This document shows positions 16,417 to 24,805 of a DNA stretch of 64,000 bases, one piece after another. The stretch is from Modestobacter versicolor (GTDB taxonomy: Bacteria > Actinomycetota > Actinomycetes > Mycobacteriales > Geodermatophilaceae): NCBI RefSeq assembly GCF_014195485.1, contig NZ_JACIBU010000001.1, positions 3,286,001 through 3,350,000 on the forward strand. Direction: 5' to 3'. Made by a program: the position numbers and the translations under genes. Position 1 is the first letter of the stretch. Each line of letters begins with the position of its first letter. The notes beneath the pieces are model-generated. The model was not told the DNA's origin and did not search any database. It saw nothing but the letters and a program-made list of their open reading frames with translations.

Positions 16417-17523
16417 CTACGTCCAGTAGAGGACCCGCGCGGTGGGCAGCCGATCGGCGAGCGCCGTCTCGAACCAGCCGCGCAGCTCGGCCATCGTCTC
16501 CCTGGGGTAGACGTGCTTGACCGAGCCGAACTTGCCGCGCTTGGTCGTGCGCGCCGCCTCGTCCATCTCCAGCTTGGTGCGCGGGTACCAGTCGGTGAGC
16601 GTCGCCTTGCTGCCCGGGGTGAAGCGGTGGGTGATGCACTCGACGGTGAGGTCGGCGCCCGGCGGCAGGGCCGCGGCCACGGCGTCCAGCAGCTCGCCGT
16701 ACTCCTCCCGCCACCCGTCGGTCGGCATGATCGGCGCGATGGTCAGCCCCACCGGGTAGCCGGCGGCGGCCACCGCGGCCAGCGCGGCGACCCGGCCGGC
16801 GACCGGTGAGGTGGCGCCCTCGAACCGGCGGGCCACCGAGGCGGCGTTGACCGAGAAGCGGAGCCGGGTGCGACCGCCGTGCGGCAGGTCGAGCAGGCCG
16901 GCGACGTCGTCGAACTTGGTCGTCGCGCGCAGCTGCACCGGCCCGGGCCAGGCGTGCGTGCCGAAGAACTGCACCGCGGTCGCCAGCCCGCCGGTGAGGT
17001 GCTCGAGGGCGAGCGGGTCGGTGTAGCAGGACGCCTCGAACGTCGTCCCCTCGTCGCCGCGGGCGGCCGTGCCGGAGGTGACGGCGCCGCGGCCGACGTA
17101 GCCGGCCAGGTCACCGAGCACCTCGTCCAGGTCGGCGAAGACCCGGGTGATCGGCGGGCCGGACAGCGACCCGGCGAGGTAGCAGTACTGGCAGTGCGCG
17201 GGGCACCCCTCGGCGAGGTCGAAGCGCCAGTCGGCGGACGGCGGGATCGGCTGCAGGCGGCGCTTGGACGGCGGGGGGACGACGACGGCCAGCGTCTGCT
17301 TGGCGGCCATGAACGCCGCCCGGTCGCCGTCTCCGCGCAGGTTGGGCAGCCGGTCGCCCGGCAGCAGCTCGACGGCGTCCACCCCGGCGGCCTCGAGACG
17401 GGCCAGGATGCGCTGCCCGTGCGGGCGCTCGGCGGCGGAGCGGGTGACGAGGACGCGGGACGGGGTCCAGAGGCGGGTGGGTGCGGGGACGGCGGGTGCG
17501 ACGGCGGCGAGCGCGGTGGTCAT
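16417..17523 (-). CDS. splB: Spore photoproduct lyase family radical SAM protein
   Basis: A 368-residue radical SAM protein that aligns by eye with Bacillus SplB through to the terminus. The cluster motif CxxxCxxC is at C107, C111 and C114 (AEGCPAHCQYCYL). TTFEASCYTDP carries C166 where Bacillus has the hydrogen-donor cysteine C141, so the catalytic set looks intact. Bacillus SplB reverses spore photoproduct thymine lesions made by UV in dry DNA. Here it lies 58 bases downstream of xthA on the same strand, so a shared DNA-repair transcript is likely. The organism need not form endospores. Function is inferred. Confidence 0.87.
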   Translation of the reverse strand: MTTALAAVAPAVPAPTRLWTPSRVLVTRSAAERPHGQRILARLEAAGVDAVELLPGDRLPNLRGDGDRAAFMAAKQTLAVVVPPPSKRRLQPIPPSADWRFDLAEGCPAHCQYCYLAGSLSGPPITRVFADLDEVLGDLAGYVGRGAVTSGTAARGDEGTTFEASCYTDPLALEHLTGGLATAVQFFGTHAWPGPVQLRATTKFDDVAGLLDLPHGGRTRLRFSVNAASVARRFEGATSPVAGRVAALAAVAAAGYPVGLTIAPIMPTDGWREEYGELLDAVAAALPPGADLTVECITHRFTPGSKATLTDWYPRTKLEMDEAARTTKRGKFGSVKHVYPRETMAELRGWFETALADRLPTARVLYWT

Positions 17524-17581
17524 CGCCTGGTGCAACGACCCCGGCTGCGCCGTCCTTCCGGCTCGTGCGCGCGTCGGGGAG

Positions 17582-18385
17582 CTAGTCGGCCAGCTCGACG
17601 ACGACCGGGGCGTGGTCGCTGGCGCCCTTGCCCTTGCGCTCCTCGCGGTCGATCGAGGCACCGGTGACCCGGCGGGCCAGGGCGGGGGAGCAGAGCGCGA
17701 AGTCGATGCGCATGCCCTCGCGCCGGGGGAACCGCAGCTGGGTGTAGTCCCAGTAGGTGTAGACGCCGGGTCCCGGCGTGTAGGGCCGGACGACGTCGGT
17801 GAACCCCGCCTCGACGACGCCCCGGAACGCGGCCCGCTCGGGCTCGGAGACGTGCGTGGAGTGGCTGAACACCGACATGTCCCAGACGTCGTCGTCCTGG
17901 GGTGCGATGTTCCAGTCGCCGACCAGGGCCACCGGCGCCTCGGCGTCCTCGGTCAGCCAGCCGGCGGCGCTCACCCGCAGCGCCTCGAGCCACTCCAGCT
18001 TGTACTGCAGGTGCGGGTCGGTGAGCGTGCGGCCGTTGGGCACGTAGAGGCTCCACACCCGCACACCGCCGCAGGTCGCGCCCAGCGCACGGGCCTCGGG
18101 GGCGGGCTCCACGCCCTCCTTCGACGACCAGGAGGGCATGCCGGGGAAGCCCACCTGGACGTCGGTGAGCCCCACCCGGGAGAGCAGCGCCACGCCGTTC
18201 CACTGCGAGTGGCCGACGTGCACGACGTCGTAGCCCAGCGCCCGGAAGCGCTCCTCCGGGAACTGCTCGTCCTTGCACTTGGTCTCCTGCAGCGCCAGGA
18301 CGTCGACGTCGCTGCGCTGCAGCCAGGCCTCCACCCGGTCGGCTCGGCTGCGGATGGAGTTGACGTTCCAGGTGGCCAGGCGCAC
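17582..18385 (-). CDS. xthA: Exodeoxyribonuclease III (AP endonuclease)
   Basis: A 267-residue enzyme of normal ExoIII length. The motifs ATWNVNS (residues 4-10), LQETK with Glu34, GDWNIAP near 150 and the C-terminal SDHAPV provide the metal site and catalytic His. It cuts DNA at abasic sites and trims 3' ends in base-excision repair. The GTG start at 18385 places the first catalytic motif at the very N-terminus, as in homologues, and lies 7 bases after a TAGGGT box. It is followed by the splB homologue. Confidence 0.95.
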   Translation of the reverse strand: MRLATWNVNSIRSRADRVEAWLQRSDVDVLALQETKCKDEQFPEERFRALGYDVVHVGHSQWNGVALLSRVGLTDVQVGFPGMPSWSSKEGVEPAPEARALGATCGGVRVWSLYVPNGRTLTDPHLQYKLEWLEALRVSAAGWLTEDAEAPVALVGDWNIAPQDDDVWDMSVFSHSTHVSEPERAAFRGVVEAGFTDVVRPYTPGPGVYTYWDYTQLRFPRREGMRIDFALCSPALARRVTGASIDREERKGKGASDHAPVVVELAD

Positions 18386-18392
18386 GACTGCG

Positions 18393-18398
18393 ACCCTA
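18393..18398 (-). promoter_or_regulatory. -10 box TAGGGT, leaderless start of xthA
   Basis: TAGGGT lies 7 bases before the GTG at 18385 on the minus strand. It would also drive splB. Confidence 0.5.
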
Positions 18399-18408
18399 CG
18401 AGCGTGCT

Positions 18409-18470
18409 GGAACGGCCATCCTGCAGGGGCCCGCCCCGAGCTTGCGAGGGTCGGGGGGCAGGGTGGTCCT
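18409..18470. terminator. Structured GC-rich element after the desaturase gene
   Basis: CCCCGA (18434-18439) pairs with TCGGGG (18451-18456) around an 11-base loop. An imperfect outer stem joins CATCCTGC with GCAGGGTG. It starts two bases past the desaturase stop codon, so it probably ends that transcript. It resembles an intergenic repeat I associate with this family, from memory only. Confidence 0.5.
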
Positions 18471-18471
18471 T

Positions 18472-19431
18472 CTACTGCGGGAGCGGCGTCAGCTTCTCGT
18501 CCATCCGGGCCTGCATGCGGGCGCGCATCCGGTCGCGGCTCTCCACGAACTTGGTCGCCTGCGCGTCCAGGCCCACCATGAACTGGGCCAGCTCCTCCCG
18601 TGCCTTCTCGCCCTCCGGGCCGAGGTCCGTGCGCTCGAACACCTTCCAGGCACGCAGCACCGGCGAGATCACGTCGTCGTGGTGCAGCCGCAGGTCGTAG
18701 ATGCCGGCCTTGGCGATGATCACGGAGTTCTTGCGGAAACCGGCCATCGAGGCGCCGGGCATCTCGAACCGCATGACCTCGTCGGCGACGGCGCGCATGG
18801 TGGCGTCCGGCTCGATCTCGAAGGCCGCCGAGACGATGTTCCGGTAGAAGACCATGTGCAGGTTCTCGTCCTTGGCGATCCGGGTGAGGAGCTTGTCCGC
18901 GATCGGGTCGCCGGTGGCCTTGCCGGTGTTGCGGTGGCTGACCCGGGTCGCCAGCTCCTGGAAGGAGACGTAGGCGACCGCCTCGAGCGGCGTCTTGTCC
19001 CCCGAGTCGTAGCCCTCGATCATGTAGTCCATCCGGGCCCGCTCGAGCTCGACCGGGTCGACGCCGCGGGTGACCACGAGGTAGTCGCGCAGCGCGATGC
19101 CGTGCCGGTTCTCCTCCGCCGTCCAGCGGCCGACCCAGGTGCCCCACGCGCCGTCCCGGCCGAACCGGGTGGCGATCTCCCGGTGGTAGCTGGGCAGGTT
19201 GTCCTCGGTCAGCAGGTTGGTGAACATCGCCGCCTTGGCGGTCTCGTCCAGCCGGGACTGCTCCGGGGACCAGTCCTCACCGCCGAGGAAGGCGAAGTCG
19301 CGCCCCTCCGACCACGGGACGTAGTCGTGCGGGTGCCACTCCTGGGCGAGCTTGATGTGGCGGTCGAGGTTCTCGGCCACGACCGGCTCGAGCTCGGTCA
19401 GCAGCGCTGCCTCCAGCGGCGTCCGGGACAC
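18472..19431 (-). CDS. desA: Acyl-ACP desaturase, soluble di-iron type
   Basis: A 319-residue member of the fatty-acid desaturase 2 family. The di-iron ligands are visible in EENRH (106-110) and DENLH (188-192), with another candidate glutamate in TEDNLPSYH near 76. It introduces a double bond into acyl chains attached to acyl carrier protein, using O2 and reduced ferredoxin. The GTG start has GAGGAGCC upstream. Two 10-bp direct repeats, CACCGTAGGT, lie 20-45 bases before the start and look like an operator. It stands alone. Confidence 0.9.
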   Translation of the reverse strand: MSRTPLEAALLTELEPVVAENLDRHIKLAQEWHPHDYVPWSEGRDFAFLGGEDWSPEQSRLDETAKAAMFTNLLTEDNLPSYHREIATRFGRDGAWGTWVGRWTAEENRHGIALRDYLVVTRGVDPVELERARMDYMIEGYDSGDKTPLEAVAYVSFQELATRVSHRNTGKATGDPIADKLLTRIAKDENLHMVFYRNIVSAAFEIEPDATMRAVADEVMRFEMPGASMAGFRKNSVIIAKAGIYDLRLHHDDVISPVLRAWKVFERTDLGPEGEKAREELAQFMVGLDAQATKFVESRDRMRARMQARMDEKLTPLPQ

Positions 19432-19450
19432 GATGGCTCCTCTGTTCGGT

Positions 19451-19475
19451 ACCTACGGTGTCGTAACCTACGGTG
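19451..19475 (-). promoter_or_regulatory. Direct repeats upstream of the desaturase gene
   Basis: ACCTACGGTG occurs at 19451-19460 and again at 19466-19475 (CACCGTAGGT on the coding strand), 15 bases apart. The gap forms TACG-GTGT-CGTA, an inverted pair. The position fits an operator at the desaturase promoter; the regulator is unknown. Confidence 0.5.
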
Positions 19476-19601
19476 CCCTGACCCACGGGCCGTGGCAACG
19501 GCGCTGCCGGACGGCGGTTCCGGGTCGCCCGCCGGTCAGGACGCCGTCAGGGGTGGCTCCCCCGTCGGGTACCCAGCAGGTGCGGGTCCAGTCGCCCGGA
19601 G

Positions 19602-19671
19602 GTGACCCGGGTCACGAACTGCCGAGCCGGTCCGGCTGTGGCAGGCTGGTCGTGACGGTCAGAGTCACGAC
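19602..19671. promoter_or_regulatory. Two GTGAC-type palindromes before the LCP gene
   Basis: Both elements are built on GTGAC/GTCAC half-sites: 19602-19615 with no spacer and 19649-19671 with a 7-base spacer. They suggest two binding sites for one regulator, about 95-165 bases before the start codon. Confidence 0.4.
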
Positions 19672-19766
19672 ACGTTCGCACGGTGACCACCGCCCGTGGG
19701 TGGCGTACGGCCCGATCAGTGCGATCATGGCCTGATGACCGGCTTCCGGGACCGAGCGTCCGCCGC

Positions 19767-21404
19767 GTGAGCGACGGACGCACGCCTGGGCAGGGTCGGC
19801 ACGTGTGGTCCCCGGGCGACACGGAGTGGATCGACCCGACCGCCGTCCGTGACTACACCGGTCTCCCGCTGGCGGGGGAGTCCCGCGGGAGCCGCCGCAC
19901 CTACGGCCGGCACGCGGCCCCGGGCTTCGGCTCGGCCCTCGGCTACACCGTGCTGGGGGCGCTGCTGCCCGGCACGGCCTTCCTGGCCAGTGGCCGCCGC
20001 CGGCTGGGTGCCGTCGTCCTCACCGTCTTCCTGCTCCTCCTGGCCGGAGGGGTCTGGCTGGCCACGGCCGGCCGGGGCGAGGCCATCCGGCTCGCCGTCG
20101 ACTCGACCGCGCTGGTGGTCGCCATCGGCGGGGTCGTCCTGCTGGCGCTGGCCTGGCTGGTCGTCGTGGTCGGCGGCTACCGGGCGGTGCTCCCCCGCGG
20201 TGCCCGCGGCTGGCAGCACGCGCTCGGCGTGCTGGTCGTGCTCCTGCTCTGCGCCGGCGTGGTGGCCCCCGCCGCGAAGGTGGTGCAGATCGCCTCCGCC
20301 CAGCGCGACCTGGTCGACACCGTCTTCGCCGACGAGGACAGCGCCACCGTCACCGCACCGGTCGACGAGTCGCGCCCCTTCGGCGACAAGGAGGAGGTCA
20401 ACATCCTCCTGCTCGGCGGCGACGGCGGGTCCGACCGCGAGGGCGTGCGCACCGACACGGTCATCGTCGCCAACGTGCAGACCGACACCGGCGCCACCAC
20501 GCTGTTCAGCCTGCCCCGCAACCTCGAGGACCTCCCCTTCCCGGCCGACAGCCCGCTCGCCGCGGTGTACCCCGACGGGTTCGACGCCGGCAGCGAGAGC
20601 GAGAGCCTCCTCAACGCGGTGTACCGCAACGGCCCGGCCGCGCACCCGGACATCCTCGGCCCCACCGCCGACCCGGGCGCCGACTTCCTCAAGCTCGGCG
20701 TCGGCGAGGCCCTCGGCCTGCACATCGACTACTACGTGCTGGTCAACCTCGACGGCTTCAGCCGGCTCGTCGACGCGCTCGGCGGCATCACGGTCAACGT
20801 GAACTACTACGTGCCGATCGGCGGCGAGCCCACCCTCGGCACGCTGCCCGACGACTACATCGCGCCGGGGCCCGACCAGCGGATGGACGGCCCGACGGCG
20901 CTGGCGTACTCCCGGGGCCGGTTCGGCCTCACCGACTACCAGCGGATGGACCGCCAGCGCTGCGTGCTCAACGCCATCGTGAAGGCGGCGAACCCGGTGA
21001 CGCTGCTGACCCGGTTCCAGGAGCTGGCCGCCACCACCCAGGACATCGTCTCCACCGACGTCCCGCAGGACCTGCTGGGCGACGTCGTCGACGTGGCGAT
21101 GAAGGTGAAGGACAACGCGATCCGCAGCGTCGTCTTCGACGACACGGTGATCCGCCCCGCCTACCCGGACTACGGCCTGATCCGCACGCTGGTGCAGCAG
21201 GCGCTGGCCCCGGCCACGGACACCGGGAGCACGGCGTCCGCGCCGGCGCCGTCCTCCTCGTCGGCGGCCCCCGCGCCGCCCGCGCCGAGCACGCCGGCCG
21301 GCAACACCGCGGCGGGTTCGGCCGACACCGTCACCGACGCGTGCGCCTACGACCCGGTGCAGGCCCAGGCAGCGCTCGCGGCGGGCGAGCCCCCGACCCG
21401 CTGA
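19767..21404 (+). CDS. LytR-CpsA-Psr (LCP) family protein with four membrane helices
   Basis: A 545-residue protein. A polar N-terminal tail of about 50 residues precedes four predicted helices (roughly 55-200), where most LCP proteins have one. The extracytoplasmic LCP domain follows: VNILLLGGDGGSDREGVRTD, SLPRNLEDLPFP, YYVLVNLDGFSRLVDALGGI and SRGRFGLTDYQRMDRQRCVL carry the usual acidic and Arg positions. A Ser/Ala/Pro-rich linker and a short Cys-containing tail end it. LCP enzymes transfer undecaprenyl-linked glycopolymers to peptidoglycan. The GTG at 19767 is preferred because longer starts run into the promoter region. Confidence 0.87.
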   Translation: MSDGRTPGQGRHVWSPGDTEWIDPTAVRDYTGLPLAGESRGSRRTYGRHAAPGFGSALGYTVLGALLPGTAFLASGRRRLGAVVLTVFLLLLAGGVWLATAGRGEAIRLAVDSTALVVAIGGVVLLALAWLVVVVGGYRAVLPRGARGWQHALGVLVVLLLCAGVVAPAAKVVQIASAQRDLVDTVFADEDSATVTAPVDESRPFGDKEEVNILLLGGDGGSDREGVRTDTVIVANVQTDTGATTLFSLPRNLEDLPFPADSPLAAVYPDGFDAGSESESLLNAVYRNGPAAHPDILGPTADPGADFLKLGVGEALGLHIDYYVLVNLDGFSRLVDALGGITVNVNYYVPIGGEPTLGTLPDDYIAPGPDQRMDGPTALAYSRGRFGLTDYQRMDRQRCVLNAIVKAANPVTLLTRFQELAATTQDIVSTDVPQDLLGDVVDVAMKVKDNAIRSVVFDDTVIRPAYPDYGLIRTLVQQALAPATDTGSTASAPAPSSSSAAPAPPAPSTPAGNTAAGSADTVTDACAYDPVQAQAALAAGEPPTR

Positions 21405-21408
21405 TGCT

Positions 21409-21421
21409 CCCCGGCGCGGGG
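21409..21421. terminator. Small hairpin between convergent LCP and lutC genes
   Basis: CCCCG (21409-21413) pairs with CGGGG (21417-21421) around GCG. It is short and lacks a T-run; it could work in both directions. Confidence 0.3.
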
Positions 21422-21428
21422 TGACCCG

Positions 21429-22061
21429 TCAGCCGGCCAGCACGACCACGAGGGTGCGGGGCCCGTGCACGCCCTCGACCCGCTGCAGCTCGATGTCGCT
21501 GGTCGCCGACGGCCCGCTGACCATGGTCAGCGGGCGCAGCGGGTCGAGCCGGGCCAGGCCCTCGGGCACGCTGCCCACCACCTGGTCGGCGGTGACCACG
21601 CAGACGAGGCAGTCCGGCAGCAACGACAGCGCCCGCCGTCCGCAGGCCGCGGAGCCGTCCAGCACGAGCGTGCCGGTCTCGGCGATGCCGACCGCGACCG
21701 CGGTCACCGAGGCGGCGCGGTCGGCCAGCTGCACCGCCGGGCGGTCGTCGTCCACGTCGCAGCCCGCCGGGCGCCACGCCTCGGCCAGCCCGGGGGCGAC
21801 GACGACGTCGCCGGCCGTCCAGCCCGCGCCGAGCCCCTGGTCCAGCGCGGCGCGGACGGTGGCGCCGATCGCCGCGGGCGAGCAGCGCAGCACGGTGGCC
21901 CGGTAGTCCTCGACCCGGTCGACGAGCAGCTCCAGCAGCGCCGGGTCACCCGCGGGCCGGCCGTCGGTGAGCCGGTAGTCGCGGGTCACCTCGGCCGGGG
22001 TGGCCCGCTCCGGCCCGAGCGCCTGGCGGATCCGGCCGAGGACGTCGTCCCGGGCGCTCAC
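21429..22061 (-). CDS. lutC: LutC, lactate utilisation protein C (LUD domain)
   Basis: A 210-residue LUD-domain protein. The family block GIAETGTLVLDGSAACGRRALSLLP (quoted in part: GIAETGTLVLDG) and the C-terminal GPSATSDIELQRVEGVHGP identify it. LutC works with LutA and LutB to oxidise L-lactate to pyruvate. The GTG start at 22061 lies 37 bases after lutB, so it is the last gene of the operon. Confidence 0.93.
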   Translation of the reverse strand: MSARDDVLGRIRQALGPERATPAEVTRDYRLTDGRPAGDPALLELLVDRVEDYRATVLRCSPAAIGATVRAALDQGLGAGWTAGDVVVAPGLAEAWRPAGCDVDDDRPAVQLADRAASVTAVAVGIAETGTLVLDGSAACGRRALSLLPDCLVCVVTADQVVGSVPEGLARLDPLRPLTMVSGPSATSDIELQRVEGVHGPRTLVVVLAG

Positions 22062-22098
22062 CGCCGGCCACCGCGGTCGCACGTGGGACCTCGCCCGG

Positions 22099-23589
22099 TC
22101 ACGACCGGCCCCCGCGGTGCTCCCGCGTCCACTGCTCGACGAACGTCTCCCGCGGCGGGGTGGGCAGGTCGCGGCTGCGGGTCCAGGCCGAGACCGGCGG
22201 CGGCAGCGCGTTGGGCAGCGTCGGCCTGCCCCGGGACAGCAGCCGGCCGAGCTTCCCCGCCCGCTGCGCGAGGTGCCAGAGCCGCGGGTTCGACATCGCC
22301 CGGGCCAGCGCCTTGAACGCCACGCCCTCCGCCGTCGGCCGCTGCTGGGCCTCGACGTGCTCGGCGCGCAGGTGGACCAGGATCGAGGGGATGTCGATGG
22401 CCACCGGGCAGACGTCGTAGCAGGCGCCACAGAGGGAGGAGGCGTAGGGCAGCGAGGCGTTGTCCTCGACCCCGGTCAGCTGCGGGGAGAGGATCGCGCC
22501 GATCGGGCCGGGGTAGACCGAGCCGTAGGAGTGGCCGCCGGCGCGCTCGTAGACCGGGCAGACGTTGAGGCAGGCCGAGCAGCGGATGCAGTGCAGCGCC
22601 TCCCGGCCCACCTCGTCGGCGAGCACCGCCGTCCGGCCGTTGTCCAGCAGCACCAGGTGGAACTCCTGCGGCCCGTCGCCGGGTGTGACCCCGGCCCAGG
22701 TCGACGTGTAGGGGTTCATCCGCTCGCCGGTGGAGGAGCGGGGGAGCAGCTGCAGGAAGACCTCGAGGTCGCGCCAGGTCGGCACCACCTTCTCGATGCC
22801 CATCACGGTGATCAGCGTCTCGGGCAGCGTGAGGCACATCCGGCCGTTGCCCTCGCTCTCGACCACGGTGAGCGTGCCGGTCTCGGCGACGGCGAAGTTC
22901 GCCCCGCTGACCGCCACCCGCGCGCGCAGGAACCGCTCGCGCAGGTGGGTGCGGGCGGCCATCGCGAGCTTGCGCGGGTCGTCGGTGAGGCCGGGGTCGA
23001 CGCCGGGGATGGTGCGGGCGAAGATCTCCCGGATCTCGGCCCGGTTCTTGTGGATCGCCGGCACCAGGATGTGGCTCGGCTGGTCGTCGCCCAGCTGCAC
23101 GATCAGCTCGGCCAGGTCGGTCTCGAAGACGTCGAGCCCGGCGGCCTCCAGCGCCTCGTTCAGCCCGATCTCCTGGGTGGCCATCGACTTGACCTTGACC
23201 ACCTCGGACGCGCCGGTGGCCAGCACCAGCCGGGTGACGATCTCGTTGGCCTCGTTGGCGTCCCGGGCCCAGTGGACGACGCCGCCGCGGGCGGTCACCT
23301 GGCGCTCGAGCTCCTCCAGGTGGTCGTCCAGCCGGGCCATCGTGGCGGCCTTGAGCGCCCGGCCGGCCTCGCGCAGCTGCGCCCAGTCGGGCAGCTCGGC
23401 GACCACCCGGGCGCGCTTGCCGCGGATCGTGCTGGTCGCGTGGCCCAGGTTGGCCCGCAGCTGGCCGTCGCGCAGCGCGCCCCGGGCGGCGTCCGGGAAG
23501 GACTGGTCGCCGCGCAGGTGGCCGACGCCCCGGGGTGCGGTCGGCAGGCCCAGGAAGGTCGGTGCCTTCGGGGGCACGGTCGCGGTCAT
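22099..23589 (-). CDS. lutB: LutB, iron-sulfur lactate utilisation protein
   Basis: A 496-residue protein with an N-terminal LUD domain (AETGTLTVVESEGNGR, SSTGERMNPYTSTWAG). A ferredoxin-like part has two Cys clusters, CIRCSACLNVCP near residue 336 and CGACYDVCP near 388, for two 4Fe-4S centres. It passes electrons from lactate oxidation. Its ATG overlaps the lutA stop by four bases (ATGA), so translation is coupled. Confidence 0.95.
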   Translation of the reverse strand: MTATVPPKAPTFLGLPTAPRGVGHLRGDQSFPDAARGALRDGQLRANLGHATSTIRGKRARVVAELPDWAQLREAGRALKAATMARLDDHLEELERQVTARGGVVHWARDANEANEIVTRLVLATGASEVVKVKSMATQEIGLNEALEAAGLDVFETDLAELIVQLGDDQPSHILVPAIHKNRAEIREIFARTIPGVDPGLTDDPRKLAMAARTHLRERFLRARVAVSGANFAVAETGTLTVVESEGNGRMCLTLPETLITVMGIEKVVPTWRDLEVFLQLLPRSSTGERMNPYTSTWAGVTPGDGPQEFHLVLLDNGRTAVLADEVGREALHCIRCSACLNVCPVYERAGGHSYGSVYPGPIGAILSPQLTGVEDNASLPYASSLCGACYDVCPVAIDIPSILVHLRAEHVEAQQRPTAEGVAFKALARAMSNPRLWHLAQRAGKLGRLLSRGRPTLPNALPPPVSAWTRSRDLPTPPRETFVEQWTREHRGGRS

Positions 23590-24362
23590 GCGGTCACCGC
23601 CGGCTTCGTGGACTGCTGGGGGGTCACGGCTTCCTCCGTGGAGGCGAGGATCTCGGCCAGGTGGACCGTGCGGGTGCCGGCGCGCAGCCGGGAGAGGCCG
23701 CCGCCGATGTGCATCAGGCAGGACGCGTCGCCGGCGGTGCACACCTCGGCGTGCGTCGACAGCACGTTGGCCATCTTGTCGGTGAGCATCGCCGTCGAGG
23801 TGTCGGCGTTCTTCACCGCGAAGGTGCCGCCGAAGCCGCAGCACTGCTCGGCCCCGGGCAGCTCGACCAGCTCCAGCCCGCGCACCGCCCGCAGCAGCTG
23901 GTACGGCCGGTCGCCCACCTGCAGCAGCCGCAGCGAGTGGCAGGTCGGGTGGTAGGTGACCCGGTGCGGGTAGTAGGCGCCGACGTCGGTGACGCCCAGG
24001 ACGTCGACCAGGAGCTGGGACAGCTCGTAGGTGCGCCCGGCCAGCTCCTCGGCCGCCCGGGCCAGCCCCTCGTCGCCCGCCCGGCGGGCCACGGCGGCCT
24101 GCTGGTGGTGGATCGAGGCGACGCACGAGCCGGACGGCGCGACGATCGCCTCCGCGCCCTCGAAGGCCCGCACGTGGTTGGCCACGATGGACACGGCCTC
24201 CCGGCGGTAGCCGGTGTTGACGTGCATCTGCCCGCAGCAGGCCTGCCCGCGGGGCACCACGACCTCGTGCCCCAGCCGCTGCAGCAGCGAGGCGGTGGCG
24301 TGGGCCACCGACGGGGTCAGGGTGTCCACCAGGCAGGTGGCGAACAGCGAGACGCGCATCAC
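23586..24362 (-). CDS. lutA: LutA, (Fe-S)-binding lactate utilisation protein
   Basis: A 258-residue protein with two CCG-type domains: GQACCGQMHVNTGY and LPGAEQCCGFGGTFAVKN, plus ATCLVDTLTPSV and YHPTCHSLRLL that supply further cysteines. It is a subunit of the LutABC L-lactate dehydrogenase. The GTG at 24362 has GGGAGGAG at a good distance; the neighbouring ATG at 24359 is the alternative start. It heads the lutABC operon. No lutP permease or lutR regulator is adjacent. Confidence 0.95.
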   Translation of the reverse strand: MMRVSLFATCLVDTLTPSVAHATASLLQRLGHEVVVPRGQACCGQMHVNTGYRREAVSIVANHVRAFEGAEAIVAPSGSCVASIHHQQAAVARRAGDEGLARAAEELAGRTYELSQLLVDVLGVTDVGAYYPHRVTYHPTCHSLRLLQVGDRPYQLLRAVRGLELVELPGAEQCCGFGGTFAVKNADTSTAMLTDKMANVLSTHAEVCTAGDASCLMHIGGGLSRLRAGTRTVHLAEILASTEEAVTPQQSTKPAVTA

Positions 24363-24421
24363 GCCATCTTGCTCCTCCCACCGGCCGGGGGCAGGCGGGA
24401 CGGTTGCCGGTCAGCCGGCGG

Positions 24422-24805
24422 TCACATGGCGACGAGCTGGATCAGGTTCCCGCAGGTGTCGTCCAGGACGGCGGTGGTGACCGGGCCCATCGCGACCGGC
24501 GGCTGGGTGAAGGCCACGCCTGCCGCGGTCAGCCGCTCGTACTCGGCCTGCACGTCGTCGACGGCGAACGCGGTGAACGGGATCCCGTCGGCGACCAGCG
24601 CCTCCGTGTACGGCCGGACCGCGGGGTGCCCGGCGGGCTCGAGCACCAGCTCCACGCCGTCGGGCGCCTCCGGGGAGACGACGGTGATCCACCGGTGCTC
24701 GCCCATCGGGATGTCGTGCTTGGTCACGAAGCCGAGCACGTCGGTGTAGAACCGCAGCGCCCTGTCCTGGTCGTCCACGTGGATGCTGGTCATGGCGATC
24801 TTCAC
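24422..24805 (-). CDS. VOC (glyoxalase/bleomycin-resistance) domain protein
   Basis: A 127-residue single VOC domain. The first metal-ligand position is at His9 (TSIHVDDQDRALRFY), ELVLEPAG gives the mid-strand glutamate, and DDTCGNLIQLV is the closing strand. The substrate is unknown. The GTG start overlaps the stop of the upstream ArsR-type regulator by four bases, and GGAGGG precedes it, so it is the likely effector gene of that regulator. Confidence 0.88.
   Translation of the reverse strand: MKIAMTSIHVDDQDRALRFYTDVLGFVTKHDIPMGEHRWITVVSPEAPDGVELVLEPAGHPAVRPYTEALVADGIPFTAFAVDDVQAEYERLTAAGVAFTQPPVAMGPVTTAVLDDTCGNLIQLVAM

Larger units (their letters stand above)
19432..19766. other. 335-bp divergent regulatory spacer
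   Basis: No gene seen. Besides the direct repeats near 19460, it contains a perfect 14-bp palindrome GTGACCC-GGGTCAC at 19602-19615. It also has an 8-bp inverted repeat GTCGTGAC-N7-GTCACGAC at 19649-19671. The last two probably belong to the LCP gene promoter. Confidence 0.55.
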
